Source: Pelagibacterium limicola
GTDB lineage: Bacteria > Pseudomonadota > Alphaproteobacteria > Rhizobiales > Devosiaceae
Length of the DNA stretch: 64,000 nucleotides
Direction: 5' to 3'
Assembly: GCF_015694405.1 (NCBI RefSeq)
Contig: NZ_JADQDB010000004.1
Location: forward strand, 62,001 to 126,000
This document shows, one piece after another, positions 1 through 8,336 of this stretch (positions are counted from its first letter, which is position 1; each line of letters opens with the position of its first letter). Below the pieces are notes generated by a model that did not search any database, was not told the origin of the DNA, and worked only from the letters and a program-made list of their open reading frames with translations. The position numbers and the translations under genes were made by a program.

Positions 1-843
1 GATTCCGTGCGCCTCTCGAGCCGCATCGTCACCGCGCTCGGCGGAACCCCTCCCGAAGGGTTCAATTACGAATTGTTCCTGGACAAGGACGGCGCCAAGA
101 TTTCCAAGTCCAAGGGCAACGGGCTATCGATCGAGGAATGGCTTACCTATGCCAGCCCCGAGAGCCTTTCGCTTTTCATGTTCGGAAAGCCCAAGGCGGC
201 CAAGCGCCTGCATTTCGATGTCATCCCCAAGGCGGTCGACGAGTATTTTGCCTTTGCTGCCAGCGCGCAGAGCCAGGATGCGCCCGCGCTTCTGGAAAAC
301 CCGGCTTTCCATATCCATTCGGGCCGCCCACCGGCCTACGACATGCCGGTCAGCTTTGCGCTGCTGCTCAATCTCGCGACGGCTTCAAATCCCGAAAACC
401 GCGACGTGATGTGGGGCTATATCTCGGCCTACGCCCCCGGTGTGACCCCCGAGACGCACCCACATCTCGACGCGCTGGTTGGCTACGCCATCCGCTACTT
501 CCTTGATTTCGTCGAGAAGAACTACCGCGCACCCGACGATGTCGAACGCAAGGCGCTCGCCGACCTCTCCGAAGCGCTCGGTGCACTTCCCGAAGACGCC
601 GATGGCGAGGCGATCCAGAACGCTGCGCTCGATGTGGCGCGCGAGATTGAGCGCTATCAGGACCGCTCGCGTGTTGGCCCCTCTGGCGGTCCGGGCGTAT
701 CCGGGGCCTTCTTCCAGATGCTTTATCAGGTTCTCATTGGCCAGGAACGCGGCCCGCGCTTTGGCTCCTTCGCTGCACTCTATGGCGTCGCCAACACCCG
801 TAATCTCATCGAACGCGCGCTGGCGGGGGAGTTGGCGGGCTAG
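1..843 (+). CDS. lysK: Lysyl-tRNA synthetase, class I (C-terminal part)
   Basis: The reading frame is already open at base 1, so this is the 3' part of a gene that begins outside the window. It charges tRNA-Lys with lysine in the cytosol. The visible KISKSKGN stretch is the KMSKS-type ATP-binding loop of a class I synthetase. It is followed by the helical anticodon-binding region ([20 protein letters not shown]) typical of archaeal and alphaproteobacterial LysK, not of the class II LysS of enterics. About 280 residues are present of a family that usually runs 520-550. It stops just before a convergent acetyltransferase gene. The assignment is secure from the loop and its following motif. Confidence 0.93.
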   Translation, partial: DSVRLSSRIVTALGGTPPEGFNYELFLDKDGAKISKSKGNGLSIEEWLTYASPESLSLFMFGKPKAAKRLHFDVIPKAVDEYFAFAASAQSQDAPALLENPAFHIHSGRPPAYDMPVSFALLLNLATASNPENRDVMWGYISAYAPGVTPETHPHLDALVGYAIRYFLDFVEKNYRAPDDVERKALADLSEALGALPEDADGEAIQNAALDVAREIERYQDRSRVGPSGGPGVSGAFFQMLYQVLIGQERGPRFGSFAALYGVANTRNLIERALAGELAG

Positions 844-853
844 TCCAGCCTCT

Positions 854-1285
854 TCAAAAATAGACCACGCGCTGGGTTTCGATAAAACCGAGCGCTTGAT
901 GCATGGCATGGCTCGTCGTGTTGCCGAGCAATGCGTCGGATGCCATCTCCACACAACCGGTTGATCTGGCCCAAACCTCGACATGGGCGACCAACTGGCG
1001 CGCAACCCCCAGTCCTCGTGCTTCGGGACAAACGTATATGCCCTCAAGGAATGCCACCGGCGACGTCTCGCAGCCATTGACGTAATCGTGGCGGAGACTC
1101 GCTTCGGCAAAGCCAAGCATTTGTCCATCATCGCCTTTCGCAATGAAGGCCGGCGTTCGGTCATTGCCAGCTAGAATCTCGGTGATCTCGCGTGCATGGC
1201 TTGCCAGGTCCGATTGCGGCCAAAGCGCAAAACGCAGGCTGACCCAGCCCTTTTCGTCCTCGCGCCTAGCACGCTCGATCCTCAC
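854..1285 (-). CDS. AAC(6')-like GNAT N-acetyltransferase
   Basis: A GNAT-fold acetyl-CoA-dependent N-acetyltransferase of about 143 residues. The core HDYVNGCETSPVAFLEGIYV and the acetyl-CoA loop (PEARGLGVARQLV) closely resemble aminoglycoside 6'-N-acetyltransferases of the AAC(6')-I group, which are about 145 residues long. I chose the GTG at 1285 because it overlaps the stop of the upstream S24 repressor gene in a GTGA arrangement; an in-frame GTG at 1297 would add four residues. The overlap implies translational coupling with the repressor. Whether it confers aminoglycoside resistance cannot be told from sequence; chromosomal relatives may act on other amines. Confidence 0.82.
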   Translation of the reverse strand: MRIERARREDEKGWVSLRFALWPQSDLASHAREITEILAGNDRTPAFIAKGDDGQMLGFAEASLRHDYVNGCETSPVAFLEGIYVCPEARGLGVARQLVAHVEVWARSTGCVEMASDALLGNTTSHAMHQALGFIETQRVVYF

Positions 1286-1923
1286 TGGCTTGCCCACAAG
1301 ATTCGCGCGATCCAGTCCACCTCCTCGGGTTTGAAGATACGCGGCGGATGGTCGGGGTTGATCGAGTGCAACTCGATCTGCTTTTCGGTGCGGCGGTGGA
1401 GGATTTTGGCCATCACCTCTCCTTCATGGGTGCGCACCACCACCCTGTCGCCGCGCCGCAATTGCTCGGTGGGCGAGACGATCAGCACATCCCCGTCCCG
1501 ATAGAGCGGCTGCATGGACTCGCCCGAAACCTCGAGCGCATAAGCCGTTCCGTCACCGAGACCGGGAAACCGCACCTCGTCCCAGCCTTGTCCGGCCGGA
1601 AAGCCCGCCGAATCGAAATAGCCGCCCGAACCGGCCTGTGCGAAGCCGAGCAGCGGCACCGTATTGCCATACCTCTGCGATGATGGCTGGAAATGGGATG
1701 CCACGCCCGAAAGCAGGCCGTCGAACGTCTCGTTGGTCGCTTCCAGCACTTTGGCTATGGATTCGGTCGAAGGCCACCGCTCGCGACCGTCCTTGCTCAC
1801 GCGCTTGGAGGGATTGAATGCGGTCGCATCCAGTCCTGCGAGTTTGGCAAGCCCAGACGTCGACAGCCCATGCCGTTCGGCAAGGGAATCCAGCGCCTCC
1901 CAGATCGTGCGGTGTGAAAGCAT
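1282..1923 (-). CDS. LexA/CI-like S24 peptidase-type transcriptional repressor
   Basis: A 213-residue regulator with an N-terminal XRE-type helix-turn-helix (about residues 5-65) and a C-terminal S24 domain. The catalytic Ser is in SGESMQPLYRDGD (S136) and the general-base Lys in GEVMAKIL (K173). An Ala-Gly pair at 97-98 (FAQAGSGG) sits where LexA-type repressors cleave themselves. It is the first gene of a two-gene minus-strand unit, and its stop overlaps the start of the AAC(6')-like gene. It is therefore probably a stress- or ligand-responsive repressor controlling its own operon. It is not the canonical LexA, since its DNA-binding domain is XRE-like. Confidence 0.85.
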   Translation of the reverse strand: MLSHRTIWEALDSLAERHGLSTSGLAKLAGLDATAFNPSKRVSKDGRERWPSTESIAKVLEATNETFDGLLSGVASHFQPSSQRYGNTVPLLGFAQAGSGGYFDSAGFPAGQGWDEVRFPGLGDGTAYALEVSGESMQPLYRDGDVLIVSPTEQLRRGDRVVVRTHEGEVMAKILHRRTEKQIELHSINPDHPPRIFKPEEVDWIARILWASQ

Positions 1924-2100
1924 CTCGTCTTCCGCTCCAAGGAATTAAGTCTCTGCCATCGGAAACTAATCCTATTCCTCTCTATAACCTGCCCACCCTC
2001 TTGTAAAGCCTTCCTCGCCGCTGCTTCGCTTTATTGTGCGCCGGTGCCGGGAGCAGGCGAGATATCATTCCTCCGCCACGGCATTTCCCAAAAGCGCTCA

Positions 2101-2116
2101 AATGCTCTAGAGCATT
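2101..2116. repeat. 16-bp perfect palindrome AATGCTCTAGAGCATT
   Basis: AATGCTCTAGAGCATT is perfectly self-complementary and lies 22 bases upstream of the DUF952 start. Similar TCTAGAGC-centred palindromes recur in rhizobial intergenic regions (from memory, not searched). The rest of the gap between the S24 repressor gene and here holds nothing I can assign. Confidence 0.5.
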
Positions 2117-2138
2117 CCCGATATCTGAGGAGCCGCGC

Positions 2139-2486
2139 ATGGCAGAGCCTGTCTACAAGATCGCTTCGCAACCCGATTGGAACGCCGCTCTTGCTGCCGG
2201 CGAGCTCCAGGGCACGCCGGTCGATCTCACCGATGGCTATATTCATTTCTCCACCGCCGCCCAGCTTGCCGAAACGCTGGACAAGCACTACCGCGGGCAG
2301 GGCGGTCTGGTGCTCGCGACCATCGATCCGGATCTTTTGCCGGTGCCGCTCACATGGGAGCCCTCGCGCGGCGGCCAGCTGTTCCCGCACCTTTATGCCC
2401 CGCTGCCCATGAGCGCCGTCACAACCCACCGCCCGCTCGAAGCACGGCTCGATGGTGGTTTCGATCTGCCGGAGATCGCCCAATGA
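2139..2486 (+). CDS. DUF952 family protein
   Basis: A 115-residue protein of the DUF952 family (function unknown, distantly ADP-ribosyltransferase-like). The family pattern is visible as a conserved DGYIHFST motif near residues 33-40 and a later FPHLYAPLP. The ATG at 2139 follows a TGAGGAG ribosome-binding site, which decides the start over longer in-frame extensions. Its TGA overlaps the pyrD ATG in an ATGA arrangement, so the two are co-translated. This DUF952-pyrD pairing is common in alphaproteobacteria. Confidence 0.85.
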   Translation: MAEPVYKIASQPDWNAALAAGELQGTPVDLTDGYIHFSTAAQLAETLDKHYRGQGGLVLATIDPDLLPVPLTWEPSRGGQLFPHLYAPLPMSAVTTHRPLEARLDGGFDLPEIAQ

Positions 2487-3583
2487 GCCTCATCGATCTT
2501 CTCAAGGCTCCGGCCATTGCCAGGTTCACCCGCGATGCGCTTTTGCGCATGGAGCCCGAGACAGCTCACCGCGCCACCATCAATGCCCTGCGCATGGGGC
2601 TGGCGCCAAAGGGCAACGCCGATCCTGCCAGTCTTGCCGTCAAGTTCGTCGGGCTCGATCTGCCCAATCCCGTCGGCATGGCGCCCGGTTTCGACAAGAA
2701 TGCCGAAGTTCCGCGCGCCTTGGGCCGGGTCGGCTTCGGCTTTGTCGAGGTGGGCACGCTCACCCCGCATCCGCAATCGGGCAATCCGTCCCCCCGCGTA
2801 TTCCGCATTCCGGAAGCGATGGGCATCGTCAACCGCCTCGGCTTCAACAATGAGGGGCATGAAGCTGCCTTCGAGCGCCTCAAGAACCGCGATGCAGGCG
2901 TCGTCTTGGGCGTCAATATCGGTGCCAACAAGGACAGCGCGGATTTCGTCGCCGACTACGTGACCGGCGTCAAAGCCTTCTCGCCCATCGCCGATTATCT
3001 CACTGCCAACATCTCCTCGCCCAATACGCCGGGCCTCAGGAACCTCCAGGCAGACGAGGCGCTTGCCCGCCTGCTCGGCGCCCTCACCGAAACCCGCGCC
3101 GCCCAGCCGCGCCAGACACCGATTCTCTTGAAGATCGCCCCCGATCTCGATGAGCCACAGATGGATTCCATCGCCCGTATCGTCGCGGCAAGCGGCATCG
3201 ATGGGTTGATCGTCTCCAACACCACGCTTGCGCGCGATGCTGTCGCGGGCCTCCCTAACGCCTCCGAAACCGGCGGCCTCTCGGGCAAACCCCTCTTCGC
3301 CCTCGCCACCCAGCGCCTCGCCCAGTTGCGCCTGCGGCTCGGCCCCGATTTCCCTATCGTTGGGGTGGGCGGCATTCACTCCGCCCAAAGCGCCATTGCC
3401 AAGTTCGAAGCGGGCGCGACCGTCGTCCAGCTCTATTCCGCGCTGGTCTATGGTGGGCTGGAACTGGTCGAGGAGATAAAATCCGGCCTCGCTGGCGCGG
3501 TCGCTACGCGTGGTTTGTCGTCTGTCTCCGCACTCACCGGCCTGGCTGTCACCGATTGGGCCGAGGGCAGGGGCGTCGTTTGA
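2483..3583 (+). CDS. pyrD: Dihydroorotate dehydrogenase (quinone), class 2
   Basis: Oxidises dihydroorotate to orotate in pyrimidine synthesis, passing electrons through FMN to membrane quinone. It is 366 residues long, normal for class 2. The N-terminal amphipathic helices (about 1-40) are the membrane-association region. The substrate and catalytic loop NISSPNTPGLRNLQ carries the class 2 catalytic Ser, and the FMN phosphate-binding segments VGVGGI and GATVVQLYSALVY are near the C-terminus. The start is fixed by the ATGA overlap with the DUF952 gene. Confidence 0.96.
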   Translation: MSLIDLLKAPAIARFTRDALLRMEPETAHRATINALRMGLAPKGNADPASLAVKFVGLDLPNPVGMAPGFDKNAEVPRALGRVGFGFVEVGTLTPHPQSGNPSPRVFRIPEAMGIVNRLGFNNEGHEAAFERLKNRDAGVVLGVNIGANKDSADFVADYVTGVKAFSPIADYLTANISSPNTPGLRNLQADEALARLLGALTETRAAQPRQTPILLKIAPDLDEPQMDSIARIVAASGIDGLIVSNTTLARDAVAGLPNASETGGLSGKPLFALATQRLAQLRLRLGPDFPIVGVGGIHSAQSAIAKFEAGATVVQLYSALVYGGLELVEEIKSGLAGAVATRGLSSVSALTGLAVTDWAEGRGVV

Positions 3584-3584
3584 A

Positions 3585-4289
3585 CTATCCGCGCACCAGC
3601 CGGTTGAGCCCCACGGGATAAAGCCGGTCGCGCCCCATCACCATCACCTGCAACTTGCTGCGGTTGAAGAGCCCCGCGAAGGCATCCGAAAGGATATTGA
3701 GACTCCCCGTCGAAGCACCGTAGGCGGGAAGGATCAACTGGTTGTCGTCCCAGACGAAACAGGGCCGCCGCGTCGATTTTCCGTTCATGGCGATCCGCGC
3801 TGCCGGGTGCAGGTGCCCAGCGATCAGCCCTTGCCCGCCGCGCTCGGGCTCATGGCGCAAGAGGCACCCTGAAACCGAAATCTCGTTGACGCACAGCCCG
3901 CCCAGCCGATGCACCGAGGGGTCGTGATTGCCCGCGATCCACACCCAGTCCAGCGATCCTGTGATCTGCGAAATCCGCGTCCTGTCCTGCGCGTTGAGCG
4001 TTTGCACGCCCTCGTCGCGATGAAAACTGTCGCCCAGCGCAATCAGCTTCTTGGCCCCCGTAAGCCGAATGTCGGCCTCGAGCCGCGCGAGCGTCATTGC
4101 CGTGTCATAGGGCGGAAGAAACTGCCCAGACCGTGCAAAACTCGCCATCTTCTCAAGGTGAAGGTCCGCCACCAGCAGCGTCTCATGGGCTGGCCAATAG
4201 AGCGCACCCGAAATCAGCGGCGCAAAGCTCTGCCCGCGGAAGCTGATCGTGATTATTTCACCGTCGGTCAGGGGGTGCGCCGATGACAT
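3585..4289 (-). CDS. pdeM: Ligase-associated metallophosphoesterase PdeM
   Basis: A calcineurin-like metallophosphoesterase of 234 residues, the type called PdeM in the bacterial 'ligase-associated DNA damage response' gene set. Two-metal ligands are all present: ADLHLEK (D42, H44), GDSFH (86-90), GNHD (120-123), an RHE at 145-147 and GHLHP (158-162). The ATG at 4289 is used because family members start just before this core; the upstream in-frame extension to 4433 lacks family character. In many bacteria pdeM sits beside an ATP-dependent ligase, an exonuclease and an Lhr helicase. Here the helicase gene is 1.2 kb upstream on the same strand and no ligase is in the window. Confidence 0.87.
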   Translation of the reverse strand: MSSAHPLTDGEIITISFRGQSFAPLISGALYWPAHETLLVADLHLEKMASFARSGQFLPPYDTAMTLARLEADIRLTGAKKLIALGDSFHRDEGVQTLNAQDRTRISQITGSLDWVWIAGNHDPSVHRLGGLCVNEISVSGCLLRHEPERGGQGLIAGHLHPAARIAMNGKSTRRPCFVWDDNQLILPAYGASTGSLNILSDAFAGLFNRSKLQVMVMGRDRLYPVGLNRLVRG

Positions 4290-4453
4290 GCCGAATCGCC
4301 TGAACACATCGAATAAAGTTTGAGTAGGGGAGATTTGACACCCCGTCAAAACTTCATTCCATTGCCTCCGTCGCCGCGTTATCCATTCAAGCTCGGTAGT
4401 TGACCCGCGATTCTGCGGCCACTTGTCCATCAATCCCGCAAGGTTCTCGATAA

Positions 4454-5038
4454 ATGACGCTCTCTCCAGTCACCCTCTCGGGCCGCCATGTCGAACTCGT
4501 TCCGCTTTCCCAGGACCATCACGATGGCCTGGCCGCAGCTGTGCAGGACGGCAATCTCTGGGAGATCTGGTACACGACCATCGCCCGGCCGGAAAACATG
4601 GCCGCCGAGATCGACCGTCGCCTGGGCCTGCAGGCTGCCGGGTCTATGCTTCCCTTCACGGTCATCGACAAGGCCAGTCGCCGCATCGCGGGCATGACCA
4701 CCTATATGAACATCGACCTCAAAGGTCCGCGCGTCGAAATCGGGAGCACCTGGTACGCGAAAAGCGTCCAGCGCACCCCGCTCAACACCGAAGCCAAGCT
4801 GCTGCTGCTCGGGCATGCCTTCGAGACGCTCGATTGCCTCGCCGTCGAATTCCGCACCCATTTCATGAACCACCAGAGCCGCCGCGCCATCGAACGCCTC
4901 GGCGCCAAACCCGACGGCATCATCCGCCACCACATGCGCATGCCCGATGGCTCGCTGCGCGATACCTGCGTCTATTCGATCATTCCGTCCGAATGGCCCG
5001 CCGTGAAGGCGAATCTGGCGGCCAAGCTGGGGCGTTAG
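4454..5038 (+). CDS. GNAT acetyltransferase, RimJ/RimL-like
   Basis: A 194-residue GNAT-family N-acetyltransferase of the RimJ/RimL protein-N-acetyltransferase type. The N-terminal TLSGRHVELVPL, the central strand (RVEIGSTWYAKSVQRTPLNTEAK) and the following helix match this subgroup. The family's NxxSxRAIERLG acetyl-CoA/substrate segment reads NHQSRRAIERLGAK. The substrate is unknown. It is transcribed divergently from pdeM, and its last four bases overlap the end of the converging DUF4260 gene. Confidence 0.85.
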   Translation: MTLSPVTLSGRHVELVPLSQDHHDGLAAAVQDGNLWEIWYTTIARPENMAAEIDRRLGLQAAGSMLPFTVIDKASRRIAGMTTYMNIDLKGPRVEIGSTWYAKSVQRTPLNTEAKLLLLGHAFETLDCLAVEFRTHFMNHQSRRAIERLGAKPDGIIRHHMRMPDGSLRDTCVYSIIPSEWPAVKANLAAKLGR

Positions 5039-5403
5039 CGCCCGCGCCCAATCGGCCCAAGATGCGTCTGGTGAAAGCTCTCGTCCGATTTGAGCCCATA
5101 GCCGAACATCCGGTCAAACCCCGAATGCGCCAGCCAAAGGATCCCAAGCGCCGCAATCACCGGAATGCCCAATAATATGCCTGCCGCAAAGACCACCGCG
5201 CCAAAAGCATAGACGTGCACCGCATTATAAACGAACGCCCCAACCCTGGGCCCAAGCGCATAAGCAGCAAAGCTGAGATCGGGCGCAAAAAACACCAGCA
5301 CCGCCACCCACCAGTCCAGTTCCGAATAATGAAACTGCACCGCAACGCCAGCAGCGAACACCAAAGCGCCTTCGATGCGCAGCCAGAGGATCAACCTGTC
5401 CAT
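5035..5403 (-). CDS. DUF4260 family small membrane protein
   Basis: A 122-residue hydrophobic protein matching DUF4260. Four membrane helices are apparent (about residues 5-22, 28-45, 55-75, 78-95). The conserved FFAPDLSFAAYALGPRVGAFVYNAVH segment in the middle is the family hallmark, followed by LAHSGFDRMFGYGLK. No function is known. The 3' end overlaps the neighbouring acetyltransferase stop by four bases. Confidence 0.8.
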   Translation of the reverse strand: MDRLILWLRIEGALVFAAGVAVQFHYSELDWWVAVLVFFAPDLSFAAYALGPRVGAFVYNAVHVYAFGAVVFAAGILLGIPVIAALGILWLAHSGFDRMFGYGLKSDESFHQTHLGPIGRGR

Positions 5404-5458
5404 ATGTGCCTCAAAAATGCGAGCGTTGCTCTAGACTTGCACGATTCGAAATGCTGGA

Positions 5459-7939
5459 TTACCGCCCCATAGCCTCCGCAATCAGATCCTCCGCCGCTTC
5501 GCGCAACACGGCCTCCCGTCCCTCCCCGAAAATCGGCTCCCTGCCGATATCGAGCAGCACCGGCACGGCCAGTGGTGAAATCCGCTCCAATGGTTTGTGC
5601 TGGATGTGCCGCCTGATGCGTTTGAGTGCCGTGCCCAGCCTTTCAATGTCCAGCAGACCGCGCGCCGCATCCCGGCGGGTGGCTTCGATGAGGATATGGT
5701 CGGGCTCGTGGCGGTATAGGACATCATAGATGATGTCCGAACTCATCGTCAGTTGCCGCCCCGATTTTTCCTTGCCGGGGTGCCGGCGCTCGATCAGGCC
5801 AGAGATGATCGCGCAGTTGCGGAAGGTGCGTTTCATGAGCGCTGACTCATCGAGCCAGGCTTCGAGATCATCGCCCAGCATGTCCTCGTCGAACAATTGG
5901 TCGAGCGAGAACCGCCCCGTGCGGATCAGCGCGGAAAGATCGCTCGCGCACCAGATGGCAATAGCATAATCGGACGCCACAAACCCCAGCGGCTGCCCCC
6001 GCGCGCGTTCCAGCCGCCGTGTCAGCAGCATACCCAGCGTCTGATGCGCCAACCGCCCCTCGAAGGGATAGCAGACGAGATAATGCTTGTCGGCGCGCGG
6101 AAAGGTTTCGACCAGCAGGCTCTCGCGACCCGGCAGCACCGAGGCGAATGCCTGCAACTCAAGCCATTCGCGCACCTGATCGGGCAGCGCGCGCCAGTTG
6201 TCGCGATCCGAAATAATGCGCCGCACGCCATCGGCCAGAAAGGTCGAAAGCGGGAATTTGCCGCCCATGTATGAGGGAATTTTGGGGTTCTGGGAAAACG
6301 AACGGCTCACATAGGCCTCGGTCTCCACCACCCCTTCGAAGGCGACGATCTCACCGCCGAACATGAAGGTGTCGCCGCGAACCAGCTGGTCGATGAAGTA
6401 TTCCTCGATCTCCCCCAGCATCCGCCCGCCGCGCCCGATCGGCCCGGTCGTCGCGCCCTTCTTTATCCCCCGCGCTCGCACCAGCCGCACTTTCAGCATC
6501 GGCTCCTCGACAATGGTGCCGACATTGAGCCGGTATTGCTGCGCGATCTGCGGGTTGGCGATCCGCCACAGCCCGTCCGGCGTCTTGCGCAGTTTCGCGA
6601 ACCGCTCATAGGCCTTGAGCGCGTAGCCGCCGGTCGAAACGAAATCGAGCACACGATCAAACTTCTCACGGCTCACCTCGCGATAGGGCCACGCACTGGT
6701 CACCTCGGCAAATGTCGCATCGGCATCGAGCGGCGCGGCACAGGCCAGCCCCAGAATATGCTGCGCCAGCACGTCCAGCCCGCCGGGCAAGGGCCGCTCG
6801 CTGTCCTGCGCGCCCGCCGCCACCGCTTCCAGCGCGGCCTCGCATTCGAGCACTTCGAAGCGGTTGGCGGGCACGAACATGGCTTTGGAGGGTTCATCGA
6901 GCCGGTGATTGGCGCGGCCAACGCGTTGCAGCATGCGGCTTGCGCCCTTGGGCGCCCCGATTTGCACAACGAGATCGACATCACCCCAGTCGATGCCCAT
7001 GTCGAGCGTCGAGGTGCAGACCACTGCACGGATATTGCCGCCCACCATCGCGCTCTCCACCTTGCGCCGCTGCTCGACCGATAGCGACCCGTGGTGCAGC
7101 GCAATCGGCAGCGCCTCTTCGTTGATTGCCCAGAGATTCTGGAACAGCATTTCGGCCTGCGAGCGCGTATTGACGAACAGCAGCGTCGTGCCGTGCCGCT
7201 TGATCGTTTCCATCAGATCGGGCACTGCATAGGCGGCGGAATGCCCGGCCCAGGGCACGCGATCCTCGCTGGCCAATATTGAAAGTTCCGGCGTCGCCCC
7301 GCCCGGCGCATGGATCAGGACCGCAGGCCGTGGCGCTACGGGCGCGCCGATCCATTCGCGCAGGATTTCGGGCTCGGCCACCGTCGCCGATAGCGCTGTC
7401 ACCCGTACGTGCGGTGACAATCGCGCCAGCCGCGCCACTCCTAGCGCCAGCAAATCCCCGCGCTTGGAGGTCACCAGCGCATGCAGTTCATCGAGCACGA
7501 TGCGCTTCAAGTTCCCGAACAGCCGCGCGCTATCGGCATGGGAGAGCAGCAGCGCCAGTTGCTCGGGCGTCGTCATCAGAACGTTTGGCGGATCGAACCG
7601 CTGGCGCTGCCGCCGCGCGGCGGGCGTATCGCCTGTCCGCGTCTCCACCTTGATCTTGAGCCCCATCTCGGAAATCGGCGCCATGAGGTTCCGGGCCACG
7701 TCCACGGCCAGTGCCTTGAGGGGCGAGATGTAGAGCGTATGGAGCCCGTCATGCGGGGTGGCGATAAGGTCCTCTATGGAAGGAAGAAAACCCGCAAGGG
7801 TCTTTCCCGCCCCGGTCGGCGCGATCAGCAGCACCGAATGGCCAGCCCGTTCCGCCGCCAGCACGTCGAGCTGATGCGAGCGCGCTGCCCAGCCCTTGGC
7901 AGAAAACCAGTCCTCGACAATGGGCGACAGGGCGGTCAA
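5459..7939 (-). CDS. Ligase-associated Lhr-type DEXH-box helicase
   Basis: An 826-residue superfamily 2 DNA helicase of the Lhr core type found with ligase/PdeM repair genes. Motif I is APTGAGKT (residues 40-47), motif II is DELH (150-153), motif III is SAT, and motif VI lies around QRVGRANHR. Downstream are the winged-helix and Lhr-specific C-terminal domains. Length fits the roughly 800-residue short Lhr rather than the 1500-residue long form. It probably acts in 3'-5' unwinding during DNA repair. Its usual partner pdeM lies downstream on the same strand, interrupted by the DUF4260 gene and an opposite-strand gene. Confidence 0.92.
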   Translation of the reverse strand: MTALSPIVEDWFSAKGWAARSHQLDVLAAERAGHSVLLIAPTGAGKTLAGFLPSIEDLIATPHDGLHTLYISPLKALAVDVARNLMAPISEMGLKIKVETRTGDTPAARRQRQRFDPPNVLMTTPEQLALLLSHADSARLFGNLKRIVLDELHALVTSKRGDLLALGVARLARLSPHVRVTALSATVAEPEILREWIGAPVAPRPAVLIHAPGGATPELSILASEDRVPWAGHSAAYAVPDLMETIKRHGTTLLFVNTRSQAEMLFQNLWAINEEALPIALHHGSLSVEQRRKVESAMVGGNIRAVVCTSTLDMGIDWGDVDLVVQIGAPKGASRMLQRVGRANHRLDEPSKAMFVPANRFEVLECEAALEAVAAGAQDSERPLPGGLDVLAQHILGLACAAPLDADATFAEVTSAWPYREVSREKFDRVLDFVSTGGYALKAYERFAKLRKTPDGLWRIANPQIAQQYRLNVGTIVEEPMLKVRLVRARGIKKGATTGPIGRGGRMLGEIEEYFIDQLVRGDTFMFGGEIVAFEGVVETEAYVSRSFSQNPKIPSYMGGKFPLSTFLADGVRRIISDRDNWRALPDQVREWLELQAFASVLPGRESLLVETFPRADKHYLVCYPFEGRLAHQTLGMLLTRRLERARGQPLGFVASDYAIAIWCASDLSALIRTGRFSLDQLFDEDMLGDDLEAWLDESALMKRTFRNCAIISGLIERRHPGKEKSGRQLTMSSDIIYDVLYRHEPDHILIEATRRDAARGLLDIERLGTALKRIRRHIQHKPLERISPLAVPVLLDIGREPIFGEGREAVLREAAEDLIAEAMGR

Positions 7940-8025
7940 ACGGTCGGCGTCCTCTTTAACTGGCGGCTTTCCGTCCCCATCTGGCGTGCTACAAGAGGAA
8001 TCACGACATCGAAGCGGAACCGGCC

Positions 8026-8334
8026 ATGCCAGACACTAGCGAGAGAAGCGATCCCAGGGAACGCCCCCCGGCCATTGTCGCCTTTCTCGGCGACACGCCG
8101 GGCCGCGTTGCGGTGCGCCTCATCCTGATGAGCCTGCTCGTCGGCTTCCTCATGGCCATGTTCGGCGTTTCTCCCAACGATATCTTCCGCTCGGTCGAGC
8201 GCTTCTTCTCGGGTATCTTCGCCAATGGCTTCGGCGCCTTGCGCGACGCCTGGGGCTATGTGCTGACCGGCGCAATGATCGTCATTCCGGTCTGGATCAT
8301 CCTCCGCTTCGCCTCCATGGGCCGCAGACGCTGA
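8026..8334 (+). CDS. DUF6460 family membrane protein
   Basis: A 102-residue alphaproteobacterial protein with two predicted membrane helices (about 29-50 and 74-95) and a polar N-terminus. It fits the DUF6460 family by length and by the GVSPNDIFRSVERFFS linker. Function is unknown. It is followed two bases later by the GTG start of a kinase gene, so the two are probably co-transcribed. Confidence 0.72.
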   Translation: MPDTSERSDPRERPPAIVAFLGDTPGRVAVRLILMSLLVGFLMAMFGVSPNDIFRSVERFFSGIFANGFGALRDAWGYVLTGAMIVIPVWIILRFASMGRRR

Positions 8335-8336
8335 AC

